From an uncultured Collinsella sp. (lineage in GTDB: Bacteria; Actinomycetota; Coriobacteriia; Coriobacteriales; Coriobacteriaceae), in contig UQPI01000028.1 in the NCBI GenBank assembly GCA_900542945.1, positions 1 through 25,319 of the forward strand: DNA of 25,319 nt, in the 5' to 3' direction. This document shows, one piece after another, positions 14,274 to 21,865 of the stretch (position 1 is the first letter of the stretch; each line of letters starts with the position of its first letter). Made by a program: the position numbers and the translations under genes. The notes under the pieces were generated by a model. That model was given only the letters and a program-made list of their open reading frames with translations. It was not told where the DNA came from and searched no databases.

Positions 14274-15101
14274 CTACCGAGCCGCCAGGATGGCGTCGAT
14301 GAGCGTCAGTACGCCCCCGTCGTTGTTGCTCGGAATGCGCCATTTGGCGTGCGCGTTCATGTGCTCCTCGGCATTATCCACGATAAAGCTATGCCCGACG
14401 CGCTCCAGCATGGGGATGTCGTTGTACGTATCACCCACGGCGGCGGCATCAGCGATATCAATGCCCAGCTGCTCGCACAGGTGCGCGACGCCCGACCCCT
14501 TGTCGACGCCCAGGTTCATAAAGTCTATCCACTCGCGCCCGGCGTTGGTGACGTAGAGCTTGTCCGAGAACTCGGGGCTGTAGTTCTCGCGAAACGCGGG
14601 CTCGGCATCGTAGGCGGGGAAGAAGATCGAAATCTTGTTGGACTCGATATCAAGGCCCTCAAAGCTATCGACGTAGTTGATCGTGTTGTAGTACACGCTG
14701 ATCTCGTCGTGGTACTGATGGTCGCGGGCGAGCACATAGAACTCGTCGTAGCAGCACAAGACGGGAACGGCACGCGGGTCCTCCGAGGCACGGGCGAGCA
14801 CCTGCTGATACAGCGCCACATCGATGTTGCTCTTATAGATATAGCTGCCGCGATAGATGACGCAGGCTCCGTTGTCGGGACAAAAAGCAAGGCGGTTCTT
14901 AATGCTCTCGAACATTTCCTCGAGTTTGGGGGCGGGGCGTCCGCTGGCGGGGCAGAATACAATGCCTGCGTCGGCGAGCTTGTCCAGGCGCTCATCAAGA
15001 CCCTGCGGCAACACGCGCTTGTCGGTGAGCAGCGTCTTGTCCATGTCGACGGCGAGAATCTTAATGCTTCCGATATTGGTGTCCGATTCGTAAGTTTGCA
15101 T
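14274..15101 (-). CDS. Cof-type HAD-IIB sugar-phosphate phosphatase
   Basis: This 275-residue haloacid-dehalogenase-fold phosphatase has motif I as Asp19-Met-Asp21 in LAVDMDKTLLTD, motif II region CPASGRPAP (50-58), motif III lysine Lys201 in GVDKGSGVAHL and motif IV GDTYNDIPML (223-232). The cap between motifs II and III is of the C2 type, placing it with Cof/YbiV-like phosphatases that act on sugar phosphates or flavin precursors; the substrate cannot be assigned. The start at 15101 follows GAAAGGCGCGC. It converges with polA across a repeat-rich gap. Its last codons (IDAILAAR) are echoed in inverted orientation by noncoding DNA at 14103-14119. Residues 1-13 before the core are unusually polar. 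Confidence 0.92.
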   Translation of the reverse strand: MQTYESDTNIGSIKILAVDMDKTLLTDKRVLPQGLDERLDKLADAGIVFCPASGRPAPKLEEMFESIKNRLAFCPDNGACVIYRGSYIYKSNIDVALYQQVLARASEDPRAVPVLCCYDEFYVLARDHQYHDEISVYYNTINYVDSFEGLDIESNKISIFFPAYDAEPAFRENYSPEFSDKLYVTNAGREWIDFMNLGVDKGSGVAHLCEQLGIDIADAAAVGDTYNDIPMLERVGHSFIVDNAEEHMNAHAKWRIPSNNDGGVLTLIDAILAAR

Positions 15102-15519
15102 AAAAGCGCGCCTTTCGTTTCGAAATTGTTTCAGACGTTATAACCATCAACCAGTAACTGAGCGTATTGTCGCAGGAACGGAGCGTATTTGCACCACGCT
15201 TCACAAAGTAATGAAAAAACTTTTCAGAAATTTGAATTTGTCGCTTGTGCTGCGGGCACTTTAGCGTAATATAGCGACCATCGAAAACGGAGACCGAAAT
15301 ACAACCGCTTACCGAAGAAAAGGTACCGTTTACGATATTAGAATTGCGCCCGGCGATAGGTGAAAGGAGAGGCAGATGCAGTTCGTAAAGATCATCACCA
15401 CTGCAGATAATGCCATCCGACGCCAGCGCGCAATTTCCCGACGACGATAACAATCGTCTCTGTTCGTATGGGGTGAAATGCCCCAACAGAGTCATTTTGA
15501 GGTCGTTGGTTTTTAGCAC
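15061..15519 (-). CDS. Doubtful orphan ORF in A+T-rich gap
   Basis: This open frame of 152 codons is read leftward and overlaps the first 41 bases of the HAD gene. It starts at a GTG with no ribosome-binding site; an internal ATG at 15495 is no better. The predicted protein is not recognised, has many cysteines and serines, and shows no membrane segment or motif. The local base composition is clearly poorer in G+C than the neighbours. It could be a decayed or foreign gene, or simply the HAD leader. It is listed because nothing else occupies 15102-15490. Confidence 0.22.
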   Translation of the reverse strand: MLKTNDLKMTLLGHFTPYEQRRLLSSSGNCALASDGIICSGDDLYELHLPLLSPIAGRNSNIVNGTFSSVSGCISVSVFDGRYITLKCPQHKRQIQISEKFFHYFVKRGANTLRSCDNTLSYWLMVITSETISKRKARFYANLRIGHQYRKH

Positions 15520-15604
15520 GATATAAACGCATGTTTCTAGGGCATGCTGTGCTGCTTTTTGCTATTTAACCTGATATTGCACGGTTTTTTGACCTCGAAA
15601 TGAC
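15491..15604. repeat. Inverted 14-bp pair upstream of argG
   Basis: GTCATTTTGAGGTC (15491-15504) and GACCTCGAAATGAC (15591-15604) are inverted copies with one mismatch, 86 bases apart, in the A+T-rich leader between the HAD gene and argG. Weak similarity continues inward (GCACG next to a T-rich run in both). They could be paired operators or the arms of a leader structure. The argG start codon lies 51 bases further right. Confidence 0.5.
15497..15525 (+). promoter_or_regulatory. Candidate argG promoter
   Basis: TTGAGG (15497-15502) and GATATA (15520-15525) are spaced 17 bases apart. This would give an argG leader of about 120 bases. It overlaps the left copy of the inverted 14-bp pair, which would suit repression. 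The match is moderate and untested. Confidence 0.35.
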
Positions 15605-15655
15605 TTGCAACTGACCGATGTTCTAACTAGCTACCAAGGGCGAAAGGAAACAGCC

Positions 15656-16882
15656 ATGAGCAAGGAAAAAGTCGTTCTCGCATATTCCGGTGGTCTTGAT
15701 ACATCCGTATGTGTCAAGTGGCTCCAGGACGAGAAGAATCTCGATGTCGTTTGCGTCTGCGGCAACGTGGGCCAGGAGGAGACCGGCTTGGATGCCAAGA
15801 AGCAGAAGGCGCTTGACCTGGGCGTTCTCGATTGCCAGGTGCTCGACCTGCGCGACGAGTTCTCCGATGAGTTCCTGACTAAGGCCATCGCCGCAAACTC
15901 CATGTACGAGAACAAGTACCCGCTGCTCTCCGCGCTGTCTCGCCCGCTGCTCGCCAAGAAGCTTGTCGAGGTCGCTCACGAGTTTGGCGCGACCTACGTC
16001 GCCCACGGCTGCACCGGCAAGGGTAACGACCAGGTTCGTTTTGAGGCTGCCGTCAAGGCCCTCGACCCCGAGCTTAAGGTTATCGCCCCGGTTCGCGAGT
16101 GGGATCTGAAGTGCCGGCCCGATGAGGTTGCCTATGCTCACGCCCACAACGTGCCGGTTCCCGAGGGCGCCAACGACAACCCCTATTCCATCGACGACAA
16201 CCTGTGGGGTCGCGCCATCGAGTGCGGTCACCTGGAGGATCCCTGGAACGAGCCGCTCGACGACGCCTGGGTTATGACCAAGAACCCCGAGGACACGCCG
16301 GACACCCCGACCTACACCGAGATTGAGTTTGAGGCGGGCAAGCCCGTCGCCGTCGATGGCAAGAAGATGAAACTCTCCGAGATCGTCATCGCCCTCAACA
16401 AGATTTCGGGTGACAACGGCTTTGGCCGTCTCGACCTGGTCGAGGATCGTCTGGTGGGCCTCAAGAGTCGCGAGTGCTACGAGGTTCCTGGCGCCCTGAC
16501 GCTCATCACCGCCCACAAGGCGCTCGAGGACATCTGCGTCGAGGGCGACCTGCTCAAGACCAAGATTAAGCTCGAGCAGGATTGGGCCACCGCCGTGTAC
16601 AACGGCCAGTGGTACAGCCCGCTCAAAAACGCGCTCGATGCCTTTATGGCCGACACCCAGAAGTTCGTGACCGGCACCGTCCGTCTGAAGTTCTTTAAGG
16701 GCAACTGCCATGTCGTCGGCCGCAAGAGCCCGTTTAGCCTGTATGACTACGGTCTGGCTACCTACGACCGCGACACTACGTTTGACGAGAAGGCCAGCGC
16801 CGGCTTTATCGAGATCGATACGCTGTCGCTCAAGACGTGGGCTAAGGTCCAGGGCCCCAGCTCTGCTGCCGCCCAGGCCTAG
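15656..16882 (+). CDS. argG: Argininosuccinate synthase
   Basis: This 408-residue enzyme joins citrulline and aspartate using ATP in the penultimate step of arginine synthesis. The ATP-binding PP-loop LAYSGGLDTSVCVKWL is at residues 8-23. Further conserved blocks are AHGCTGKGNDQVRFE, the PYSIDDNLWGRAIE region, the GRLDLVEDRLVGLKSRE stretch and the late YDYGLATYD segment. The length is normal. The ATG at 15656 follows GAAAGGAAA; an in-frame upstream start at 15605 has no site. argH follows on the same strand 522 bases later, so the two encode consecutive steps, although the large structured gap argues for regulation or separate transcripts. The leader holds an inverted 14-bp pair. Confidence 0.97.
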   Translation: MSKEKVVLAYSGGLDTSVCVKWLQDEKNLDVVCVCGNVGQEETGLDAKKQKALDLGVLDCQVLDLRDEFSDEFLTKAIAANSMYENKYPLLSALSRPLLAKKLVEVAHEFGATYVAHGCTGKGNDQVRFEAAVKALDPELKVIAPVREWDLKCRPDEVAYAHAHNVPVPEGANDNPYSIDDNLWGRAIECGHLEDPWNEPLDDAWVMTKNPEDTPDTPTYTEIEFEAGKPVAVDGKKMKLSEIVIALNKISGDNGFGRLDLVEDRLVGLKSRECYEVPGALTLITAHKALEDICVEGDLLKTKIKLEQDWATAVYNGQWYSPLKNALDAFMADTQKFVTGTVRLKFFKGNCHVVGRKSPFSLYDYGLATYDRDTTFDEKASAGFIEIDTLSLKTWAKVQGPSSAAAQA

Positions 16883-16898
16883 CGCCTCCTTCCTTTGG

Positions 16899-16960
16899 TA
16901 TCCGCGCGGCCCATCCGCGTGATACATAACGGGCGCATGGGGTCCCTACCTTTCGTTATG
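16899..16960. other. Hairpin-forming 3' region of argG
   Basis: Two overlapping structures follow the argG stop: GTATCCGCGCGG facing CCGCGTGATAC (about 16899-16924), and CATAACG (16925-16931) facing CGTTATG (16954-16960). Neither is followed by a T tract. They may protect the 3' end or form part of an argG-argH leader. Confidence 0.45.
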
Positions 16961-17035
16961 CTTGCTGACACTTCTTAACATCGGTGGCCCCTACGTTCCG
17001 CCCGCATATATGATGCCGCGTCTGCGGCTGAGTCC

Positions 17036-17065
17036 GAGCCCCGCCGGGGTTGTCCGGCGGGGCTC
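17036..17065 (+). terminator. Very strong hairpin between argG and argH
   Basis: GAGCCCCGCCGG (17036-17047) pairs perfectly with CCGGCGGGGCTC (17054-17065) around a six-base loop, giving twelve base pairs nearly all G-C. The bases after it (CTCCTATCAATTTG) are not U-rich, so it is not a textbook terminator, but its strength would stop or stall many transcripts. Confidence 0.5.
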
Positions 17066-17115
17066 CTCCTATCAATTTGACGGCCCTGCGCCTATATATA
17101 TGGGGAGTATCCATT

Positions 17116-17286
17116 ATGTTCAATGCTATCGTGCATGCTTTACTTGCCCTCGCGCCCGAGTTCGATGCTGCAAAGGTCGAGGACGTTCCTATGAGCCTAA
17201 AGACCTGGATCGATGGTTCGCAGGGCAACATTCGGAGGGAGACGTTGGGCGCCAAGTGCATGGCGCGTCACTTCTTTGCAAATTAG
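17116..17286 (+). CDS. Possible 56-residue small protein between argG and argH
   Basis: The ORF starts at ATG 17116 with GGGGAG eight bases upstream, which is a genuine-looking initiation site, and ends 118 bases before argH. The protein starts with a hydrophobic, amphipathic helix (MFNAIVHALLALAPEF), continues with a charged middle and ends with a basic, aromatic tail (CMARHFFAN). It is not recognised. It follows the strong hairpin at 17036-17065 and a TATATATA stretch at 17093-17100. It could be a real small protein, a leader peptide for argH, or chance. Conservation between strains would decide. Confidence 0.45.
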   Translation: MFNAIVHALLALAPEFDAAKVEDVPMSLKTWIDGSQGNIRRETLGAKCMARHFFAN

Positions 17287-17404
17287 CTATATGGCCTCGC
17301 ACATGGTGGGGAATATGCAAAACTAGCGGTTGAGAAATCGCTTTAGCGACAGGGCGCATTGCTTTGGGCGCTTGTTTTGGGATTTGATGAAAGGGGACGG
17401 TTCC

Positions 17405-18835
17405 ATGGCTCTTTGGGGCGGTCGTTTTGAGGCAGGCGTGGCCGAGGTCACGCAGGAGTTTGGCGCGTCGTTGCCGGTTGACAAACATCTCTATAAGCAG
17501 GATATCGCCGGATCTAAGGCACATGCCAAGATGCTGGCGGCCCAGGGCATTATCAGCGCCGAGGACGAGCAGGCGATTGCCGAGGGCCTGACCGGAATCG
17601 AACAGGATATCGATGCCGGCAACTTCACCTTTGATATCAACGACGAGGACATTCATATGTCCATCGAAAGCGAGCTGACGCGTCGTATCGGCGAGGCTGG
17701 CAAGCGCTTGCATACTGGGCGTTCGCGCAACGACCAGGTGGCGACCGATACGCGCCTGGGCGTCAAGGCGCTGGCCAAGGAGCTCATGGAGGCCAATCTT
17801 GAGCTGCGCCATGTGCTGGTGGATGCGGCCAAGAAGTACGACAAGGTGATTCTTCCGGGCTACACGCATATGCAGCACGCTCAGCCCGTGCTGCTCTCGC
17901 ATCATCTGCTGGCGTATTCCTGGATGTTCGCGCGCGACTTTACGCGCCTGAAGGCCGCCTTTGATGCCGCCGACAACTGCCCGCTGGGTGCTGCCGCGCT
18001 TGCCGGTACGAGCTATCCGCTCGATCGCCAGATGACGGCTGCCGAACTTGGCTTTGCGGGCGTGATTCCCAGCTCGCTCGATGCGGTTTCCGACCGTGAT
18101 TTCCTGCTCGATCTGCATTACGCCGGATCCGTCATGGCGATGCACCTGTCGCGTCTTTCCGAGGAGATCGTGCTGTGGTCGAGCTCCGAATTTGGCTTTA
18201 TCACGCTTTCAGACTCCTACTCCACCGGCTCGTCTATCATGCCGCAGAAGAAGAATCCCGACTTTGCCGAGCTTATCCGCGGTAAGAGCGGTCGCGTGTA
18301 CGGCAACCTGGTGCAGCTGCTGGTAACCATGAAGGGCCTGCCGCTCGCTTATAACAAGGACTTGCAGGAGGACAAGGAGGGCGCGCTCGATACCGCTCAC
18401 ACGCTCATGCAGTGCCTGTCCGTTATGGCCGGAATGATTTCGACCTGGACCGTCAACGAGGATGCCATGGCGCGCGAGTGCGGCGTGGGACATCTTGCCG
18501 CCACCGATGTTGCCGATTACCTGGCTAAGCGTGGTCTGCCGTTCCGTGAGGCACATGCCGTGGTGGGCCATCTGGTCCTGATGTGTGAGAAGCACGGCTG
18601 CAATCTTGAGGACCTGCCGTTTGAGGTGTTCCAGGAGGCAAGCCCTCTCTTTGAGCGCGACATTACCGAGGCGCTCGACATCCCGTCGATTGTCGCCGCA
18701 CGCACGACCGAGGGCGGTACCGCCCCTGCCGCCGTTGCCGTGCAGCTGCAGCGTGCCGAGGCGCAGCTCGTGGCCGACGAAGGCGTGTTTGGATCGCTAA
18801 CCAAGGTTGTCGAGATGGGTCACGGGGCAAAGTAA
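17405..18835 (+). CDS. argH: Argininosuccinate lyase
   Basis: This 476-residue enzyme splits argininosuccinate into arginine and fumarate, the last step of arginine synthesis. It has the fumarase/aspartase superfamily blocks: LHTGRSRNDQVATDTRL near 100-115, the YTHMQHAQPV segment near 155-165 and the signature GSSIMPQKKNPDFAELIRGK near 273-292, with the catalytic serine in the SSIMPQKKNP loop. It begins MALWGGRFEAG, a standard ArgH opening. The ATG at 17405 follows AAGGGGACGG. An in-frame ATG at 17330 lies outside the conserved region. It follows argG and ends with a clear terminator at 18887. Confidence 0.97.
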   Translation: MALWGGRFEAGVAEVTQEFGASLPVDKHLYKQDIAGSKAHAKMLAAQGIISAEDEQAIAEGLTGIEQDIDAGNFTFDINDEDIHMSIESELTRRIGEAGKRLHTGRSRNDQVATDTRLGVKALAKELMEANLELRHVLVDAAKKYDKVILPGYTHMQHAQPVLLSHHLLAYSWMFARDFTRLKAAFDAADNCPLGAAALAGTSYPLDRQMTAAELGFAGVIPSSLDAVSDRDFLLDLHYAGSVMAMHLSRLSEEIVLWSSSEFGFITLSDSYSTGSSIMPQKKNPDFAELIRGKSGRVYGNLVQLLVTMKGLPLAYNKDLQEDKEGALDTAHTLMQCLSVMAGMISTWTVNEDAMARECGVGHLAATDVADYLAKRGLPFREAHAVVGHLVLMCEKHGCNLEDLPFEVFQEASPLFERDITEALDIPSIVAARTTEGGTAPAAVAVQLQRAEAQLVADEGVFGSLTKVVEMGHGAK

Positions 18836-18886
18836 AGGTTTGGCTGAAGACGTATTGTCCATTTATTGATAAATCGTTTTTGTTTT

Positions 18887-18922
18887 ACGGGCGTCTGCTG
18901 ATGCGGGCGTCCGTATTTTGTT
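18887..18922 (+). terminator. Terminator of argH
   Basis: ACGGGCGTCTGC (18887-18898) pairs with GCGGGCGTCCGT (18903-18914) over twelve positions including three G-T wobbles, closing a TGAT loop, and is followed by ATTTTGTT. It lies 51 bases after argH. Confidence 0.75.
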
Positions 18923-19000
18923 GCTATGGGGGAGGGGCTTGTCGAGAACTTCTGTAGGACCTTTGGGCAGGTTGTGTAGGGGGTACGTTCACAGGCGGCA

Positions 19001-19047
19001 ACCGACCGTCCGCTCGGTTCGATGCGGTTGATGGGCGGTCGGATGGT
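19001..19047. other. Stem-loop in the argH-ndk gap
   Basis: CCGACCGTCC (19002-19011) pairs with GGGCGGTCGG (19033-19042) with one wobble. It lies between the argH terminator and the ndk promoter. No T run follows. In the rest of the 384-base gap I see only the promoter region at 19086-19156. Confidence 0.4.
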
Positions 19048-19085
19048 ACTCTAATCGGGCTTCGAAACAGAAGTGACACATATGG

Positions 19086-19156
19086 AGCGCTTTTATAAAT
19101 TGTAGCGCTTCAATAAATAGCTTTTTGTTTAACTGCAGCTAAAACTCTGTTACGAT
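19086..19156 (+). promoter_or_regulatory. ndk promoter with tandem AGCGCTT repeats
   Basis: TTTAAC (19128-19133), 17 bases, and TACGAT (19151-19156) form a promoter about 60 bases ahead of ndk. Just upstream are two direct repeats starting at 19086 and 19104, AGCGCTT followed two bases later by ATAAAT, with an 18-base period. The tandem copies on one face of an A+T-rich stretch look like activator or repressor sites. Confidence 0.45.
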
Positions 19157-19219
19157 GCAGTCCGGGCGGGTGCCGGAATGGGACTTGGGCACGCGCGAAC
19201 CTACTTGAAAGGCTACCTT

Positions 19220-19624
19220 ATGGCTATCGAGAAGACCTTCATCATGATTAAGCCCGACGCGGTGCGCGATCGCAAGATCGGCGAGATCGTTGCTCGCATC
19301 GAGCGCAGCGGCCTTGTCATCGAGCGCATGGAGATGACCACGCTCGGGCGCGCTACCGTCGAGGAGCACTACGCTCATCTGGCCGACAAGCCCTTCTTTG
19401 GCGGTCTCTGCGACTTTATGACGAGCGGTCCGGTCGTCAAGATGGTCGTTTCCGGTCTCTCCGCTGTCTCCAAGATGCGCACCCTTATGGGCGCCACCAA
19501 TCCGCTTGATGCTGCGCCCGGCACCATTCGCGGTGACTTCGCTGTCGATGTCAACGCCAACGTGATCCACGGCTCCGACTGCCTGGAGAACGCCGAGATC
19601 GAGATCAAGCGCTTCTTTGGCTAA
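19220..19624 (+). CDS. ndk: Nucleoside diphosphate kinase
   Basis: This 134-residue enzyme transfers the terminal phosphate of ATP to nucleoside diphosphates, balancing nucleotide triphosphate pools. The N-terminal strand TFIMIKPDAV, the DKPFFGGLCDFMTSGPVV block and the active-site motif NVIHGSD with phospho-accepting His117 are all intact, and the length is standard. The ATG at 19220 follows GAAAGG at a good distance; the frame is open to 19178, but homology begins at MAIEKTF. It has its own promoter region with tandem repeats and its own terminator at 19663, so it is monocistronic. It converges with rpiB. Confidence 0.98.
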   Translation: MAIEKTFIMIKPDAVRDRKIGEIVARIERSGLVIERMEMTTLGRATVEEHYAHLADKPFFGGLCDFMTSGPVVKMVVSGLSAVSKMRTLMGATNPLDAAPGTIRGDFAVDVNANVIHGSDCLENAEIEIKRFFG

Positions 19625-19662
19625 ACCAGCTTTGACTCCTTAAAGCTGTTAGCGTGTGGCTT

Positions 19663-19699
19663 GGGCGCCGCGGAACTCCATCCGCGGCGCCCTTTTATA
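19663..19699 (+). terminator. Terminator of ndk
   Basis: GGGCGCCGCGG (19663-19673) pairs perfectly with CCGCGGCGCCC (19682-19692) and is followed by TTTTATAT. Confidence 0.92.
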
Positions 19700-19730
19700 T
19701 TCCAGCTGATTTTTGGGACATGCCTAGAAA

Positions 19731-19780
19731 TCTACTAAAAAGCCCCCGCCTGGAATGTGCGTGCATTCCAGGCGGGGGCT
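19731..19780 (-). terminator. Terminator of rpiB
   Basis: A perfect 17-bp stem (19741-19757 with 19764-19780; AGCCCCCGCC facing GGCGGGGGCT) closes the loop TGCGTG. On the minus strand it is followed by TTTTTAG. It lies 27 bases past the rpiB stop and back to back with the ndk terminator. Confidence 0.92.
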
Positions 19781-19807
19781 GTCGCTAGCGTATGGCGTTG
19801 TAAGTCT

Positions 19808-20275
19808 TTAGGCCTCGTCGACGACCTTGAGACCGCGGGTCTGGTCGATCTCGTTGAGGAGGTTGACGCGACGCTCGTGGCGGCCGCCCTCAAACTCGGC
19901 GTCGAGCCACTCGTCGACGATCATCTTAGCGAGCTCGGAGCCTACGACGCGGGCGCCAAAGGCGAGCACGTTGGTGTTGTTGTGCATGCGGGAGAGCTTG
20001 GCGCTGAAGGGCTCGGAGCATACGACGGCGCGTACGCCCTCGACCTTGTTGGCAGCCAGGCTGATCCCGACGCCGGTACCGCAGATCAGGATGCCCAGGT
20101 CGACGTCGCCGTTGGCAACGGCCTTACCCACCTTGTAGCCGGCGATGGGGTAGTCAAAGCTCTCGGAGGTGTCGGTGCCAAAGTTCACGACCTCGCAGCC
20201 GCGCTCCTTCAGGTGCTCGGAAATGATGTTCTTGAGCTCGACGGCGGCGTGGTCGTTACCGATACCGATCTTCAT
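19808..20275 (-). CDS. rpiB: Ribose 5-phosphate isomerase B
   Basis: This 155-residue RpiB/LacAB-family isomerase interconverts ribose 5-phosphate and ribulose 5-phosphate in the pentose phosphate pathway. It begins KIGIGNDHAAVELK (normally a GSDHAG-like opening). It has FDYPIAGYKVGKAV, the catalytic Cys65 in ILICGTGVGISLAANKVEGVRA and the HNNTNVLAFGARVVG segment with the phosphate-binding residues. The length is normal. The start at 20275 follows GAGAGGAACC; a longer frame to 20401 lacks support. It is divergent from the cysteine desulfidase gene and convergent with ndk. Galactose- or allose-phosphate isomerase activity cannot be excluded, but no sugar operon is present here. Confidence 0.95.
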   Translation of the reverse strand: MKIGIGNDHAAVELKNIISEHLKERGCEVVNFGTDTSESFDYPIAGYKVGKAVANGDVDLGILICGTGVGISLAANKVEGVRAVVCSEPFSAKLSRMHNNTNVLAFGARVVGSELAKMIVDEWLDAEFEGGRHERRVNLLNEIDQTRGLKVVDEA

Positions 20276-20471
20276 GGATGGTTCCTCTCTGGTCTGTGCG
20301 GCGCAAATGCTAAAGGTGTTTACCGCGTTCGACTGCATGATAGCGCGACTTTTGCGTAAACGCTCGGGCGTTTTTTGGTCAAACGCTTTAGCAGGCAACA
20401 AGACCGGCTTCTCATGAATAATGCCGCCAATTTGTGCTTGAGCGCCGTCCGCCGGAACCGTGGTTGCGGTT

Positions 20472-20491
20472 TTTGATGCATTGTTATCAAA
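20472..20491. promoter_or_regulatory. Possible operator in the rpiB-cyuA divergent gap
   Basis: TTTGAT (20472-20477) and ATCAAA (20486-20491) form a dyad with an eight-base spacer, 55 bases upstream of the cyuA-like start and in an A+T-rich stretch. It could be a repressor or activator site. No clear -35/-10 pair was found. The match is short. Confidence 0.3.
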
Positions 20492-20545
20492 TAAAGGAGC
20501 TAACTTTTTTGAGAGTCCAGCCCGTTATGCAAGCAGGAGATACCT

Positions 20546-21865
20546 ATGCCTACCGATTCCATCCGTGATGCCGCGTTTTGCGATGTTTTGAACCGCGAGC
20601 TTGTCTGTGCACTCGGCTGCACCGAGCCCATTGCCGTTGCCTATGCAGCGGCGCTGGCGAGCCAGACGCTCGGTTGCGAACCCGATCATATGAATGTTGC
20701 CTGCTCGGGTAACATAATCAAGAACGTTAAGAGCGTGACCGTGCCCAACTCGGGCGGTATGCACGGTATTGAGGCCGCGGCCGTGCTGGGTGCCGTGGGC
20801 GGCGACGCTAAGAGCGCGCTTGAGGTGCTCGAGAGCGTTAACGATGAAGACCGCGCTCGTGTGGCCGAGCTCCTCGCCGACGCCGGCTACTGCGATGTGT
20901 CGCTTGTCGAGGGTGTGCCCAACCTCTACATCAAGGTGACTGCGACGGCCGGGGGCCATACCGCGGTCGTCGAGATTACCGATCACCACACTAATGTCAC
21001 GTGCCATACGCTCGATGGTATTCCGGTATGCGGCAAGTCGGCGGGGGAGTGCGCCGCCTGCGCCGAGCGCGTGGTGGCCGAGCGTGCGGCAGATAACGCC
21101 GATACGCCCATGTCCATTGATTCCATCATCGACTTTATCGAGGACGGTGACATTGAGGGCGCCCGCGCTGCCGTTGAGCGTCAGATTGAGCTGAATGGCG
21201 CAATCAGTGCCGAGGGCCTTGCGCACGCTTGGGGCGCCGAGGTGGGTCGTACGCTGCTGGGTGCTCGTGCCGATGACGTCGCCTGCCGTGCCCGTGCCCG
21301 TGCGGCCGCCGGGTCCGACGCCCGCATGAACGGCTGCGCGCTGCCGGTCGCCATTGTGTGTGGCTCGGGCAACCAGGGCATTACCTGCGCACTGCCCGTT
21401 ATGGAGTATGCCGAGTACCTGCGCTGCGACCACGACCGCCTGGTGCGCGCCGTGATGCTGTCCGATCTCATTGCCGTGCATATCAAGAGCTATATCGGTG
21501 CGCTCTCGGCGTTTTGCGGTGCTATTTGCGCCGCGTGCGGCGCCGGCGCTGCGATTACCTGGCTGTGCGGTGGCACGCGCGAGCAAATCGGTGCGACGGT
21601 CTCCAATACGCTCGGTAACGTTGGCGGCATCGTGTGCGATGGAGCCAAGGCGAGCTGCGCCGCCAAGATTTCGGCTGCCGTCGATGCGGCGATTCTGGGA
21701 CATGACATGGCCATGCAGGGGCGTGGCTTCCGTGCCGGCGAGGGTTTGATCCAGGATACCGTCGAGCAGACGATTGCCAGCATGGGCTACGTGGGCCGTG
21801 TGGGCATGAAGGACACCGACGTCGAGATCCTCAACATCATGATCGGCAAGACCCAAGTGTGCTAG
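20546..21865 (+). CDS. cyuA: L-cysteine desulfidase, CyuA/YhaM (UPF0597) family
   Basis: This 439-residue protein of the UPF0597 family is related to the alpha domain of iron-sulfur L-serine dehydratase. The E. coli member CyuA (YhaM) degrades L-cysteine to pyruvate, ammonia and sulfide using a 4Fe-4S cluster. Visible family features are LGCTEPIAVAYAAA (23-36), CSGNIIKNVKSVTVPNSGG (53-71), AIVCGSGNQGITCALPV near 270-285, and a cysteine-rich part (AFCGAICAACGAG, IVCDGAKASCAAKI) that holds the cluster ligands. The ATG at 20546 follows AGGAG. A serine-dehydratase-like activity remains possible. It probably supplies carbon and sulfide from cysteine under anaerobic conditions. Its stop codon interlocks with that of the HAD gene on the other strand. 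Confidence 0.9.
   Translation: MPTDSIRDAAFCDVLNRELVCALGCTEPIAVAYAAALASQTLGCEPDHMNVACSGNIIKNVKSVTVPNSGGMHGIEAAAVLGAVGGDAKSALEVLESVNDEDRARVAELLADAGYCDVSLVEGVPNLYIKVTATAGGHTAVVEITDHHTNVTCHTLDGIPVCGKSAGECAACAERVVAERAADNADTPMSIDSIIDFIEDGDIEGARAAVERQIELNGAISAEGLAHAWGAEVGRTLLGARADDVACRARARAAAGSDARMNGCALPVAIVCGSGNQGITCALPVMEYAEYLRCDHDRLVRAVMLSDLIAVHIKSYIGALSAFCGAICAACGAGAAITWLCGGTREQIGATVSNTLGNVGGIVCDGAKASCAAKISAAVDAAILGHDMAMQGRGFRAGEGLIQDTVEQTIASMGYVGRVGMKDTDVEILNIMIGKTQVC

Noticed and set aside
15526..15655. T-box or arginine riboswitch in the argG leader
   Set aside because: No T-box core sequence, specifier stem-loop or terminator was found; only an inverted 14-bp pair is present.
20525..21856. 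Minus-strand open frame opposite the cysteine desulfidase
   Set aside because: Antisense shadow, His/Gly/Arg-rich, without start signals.
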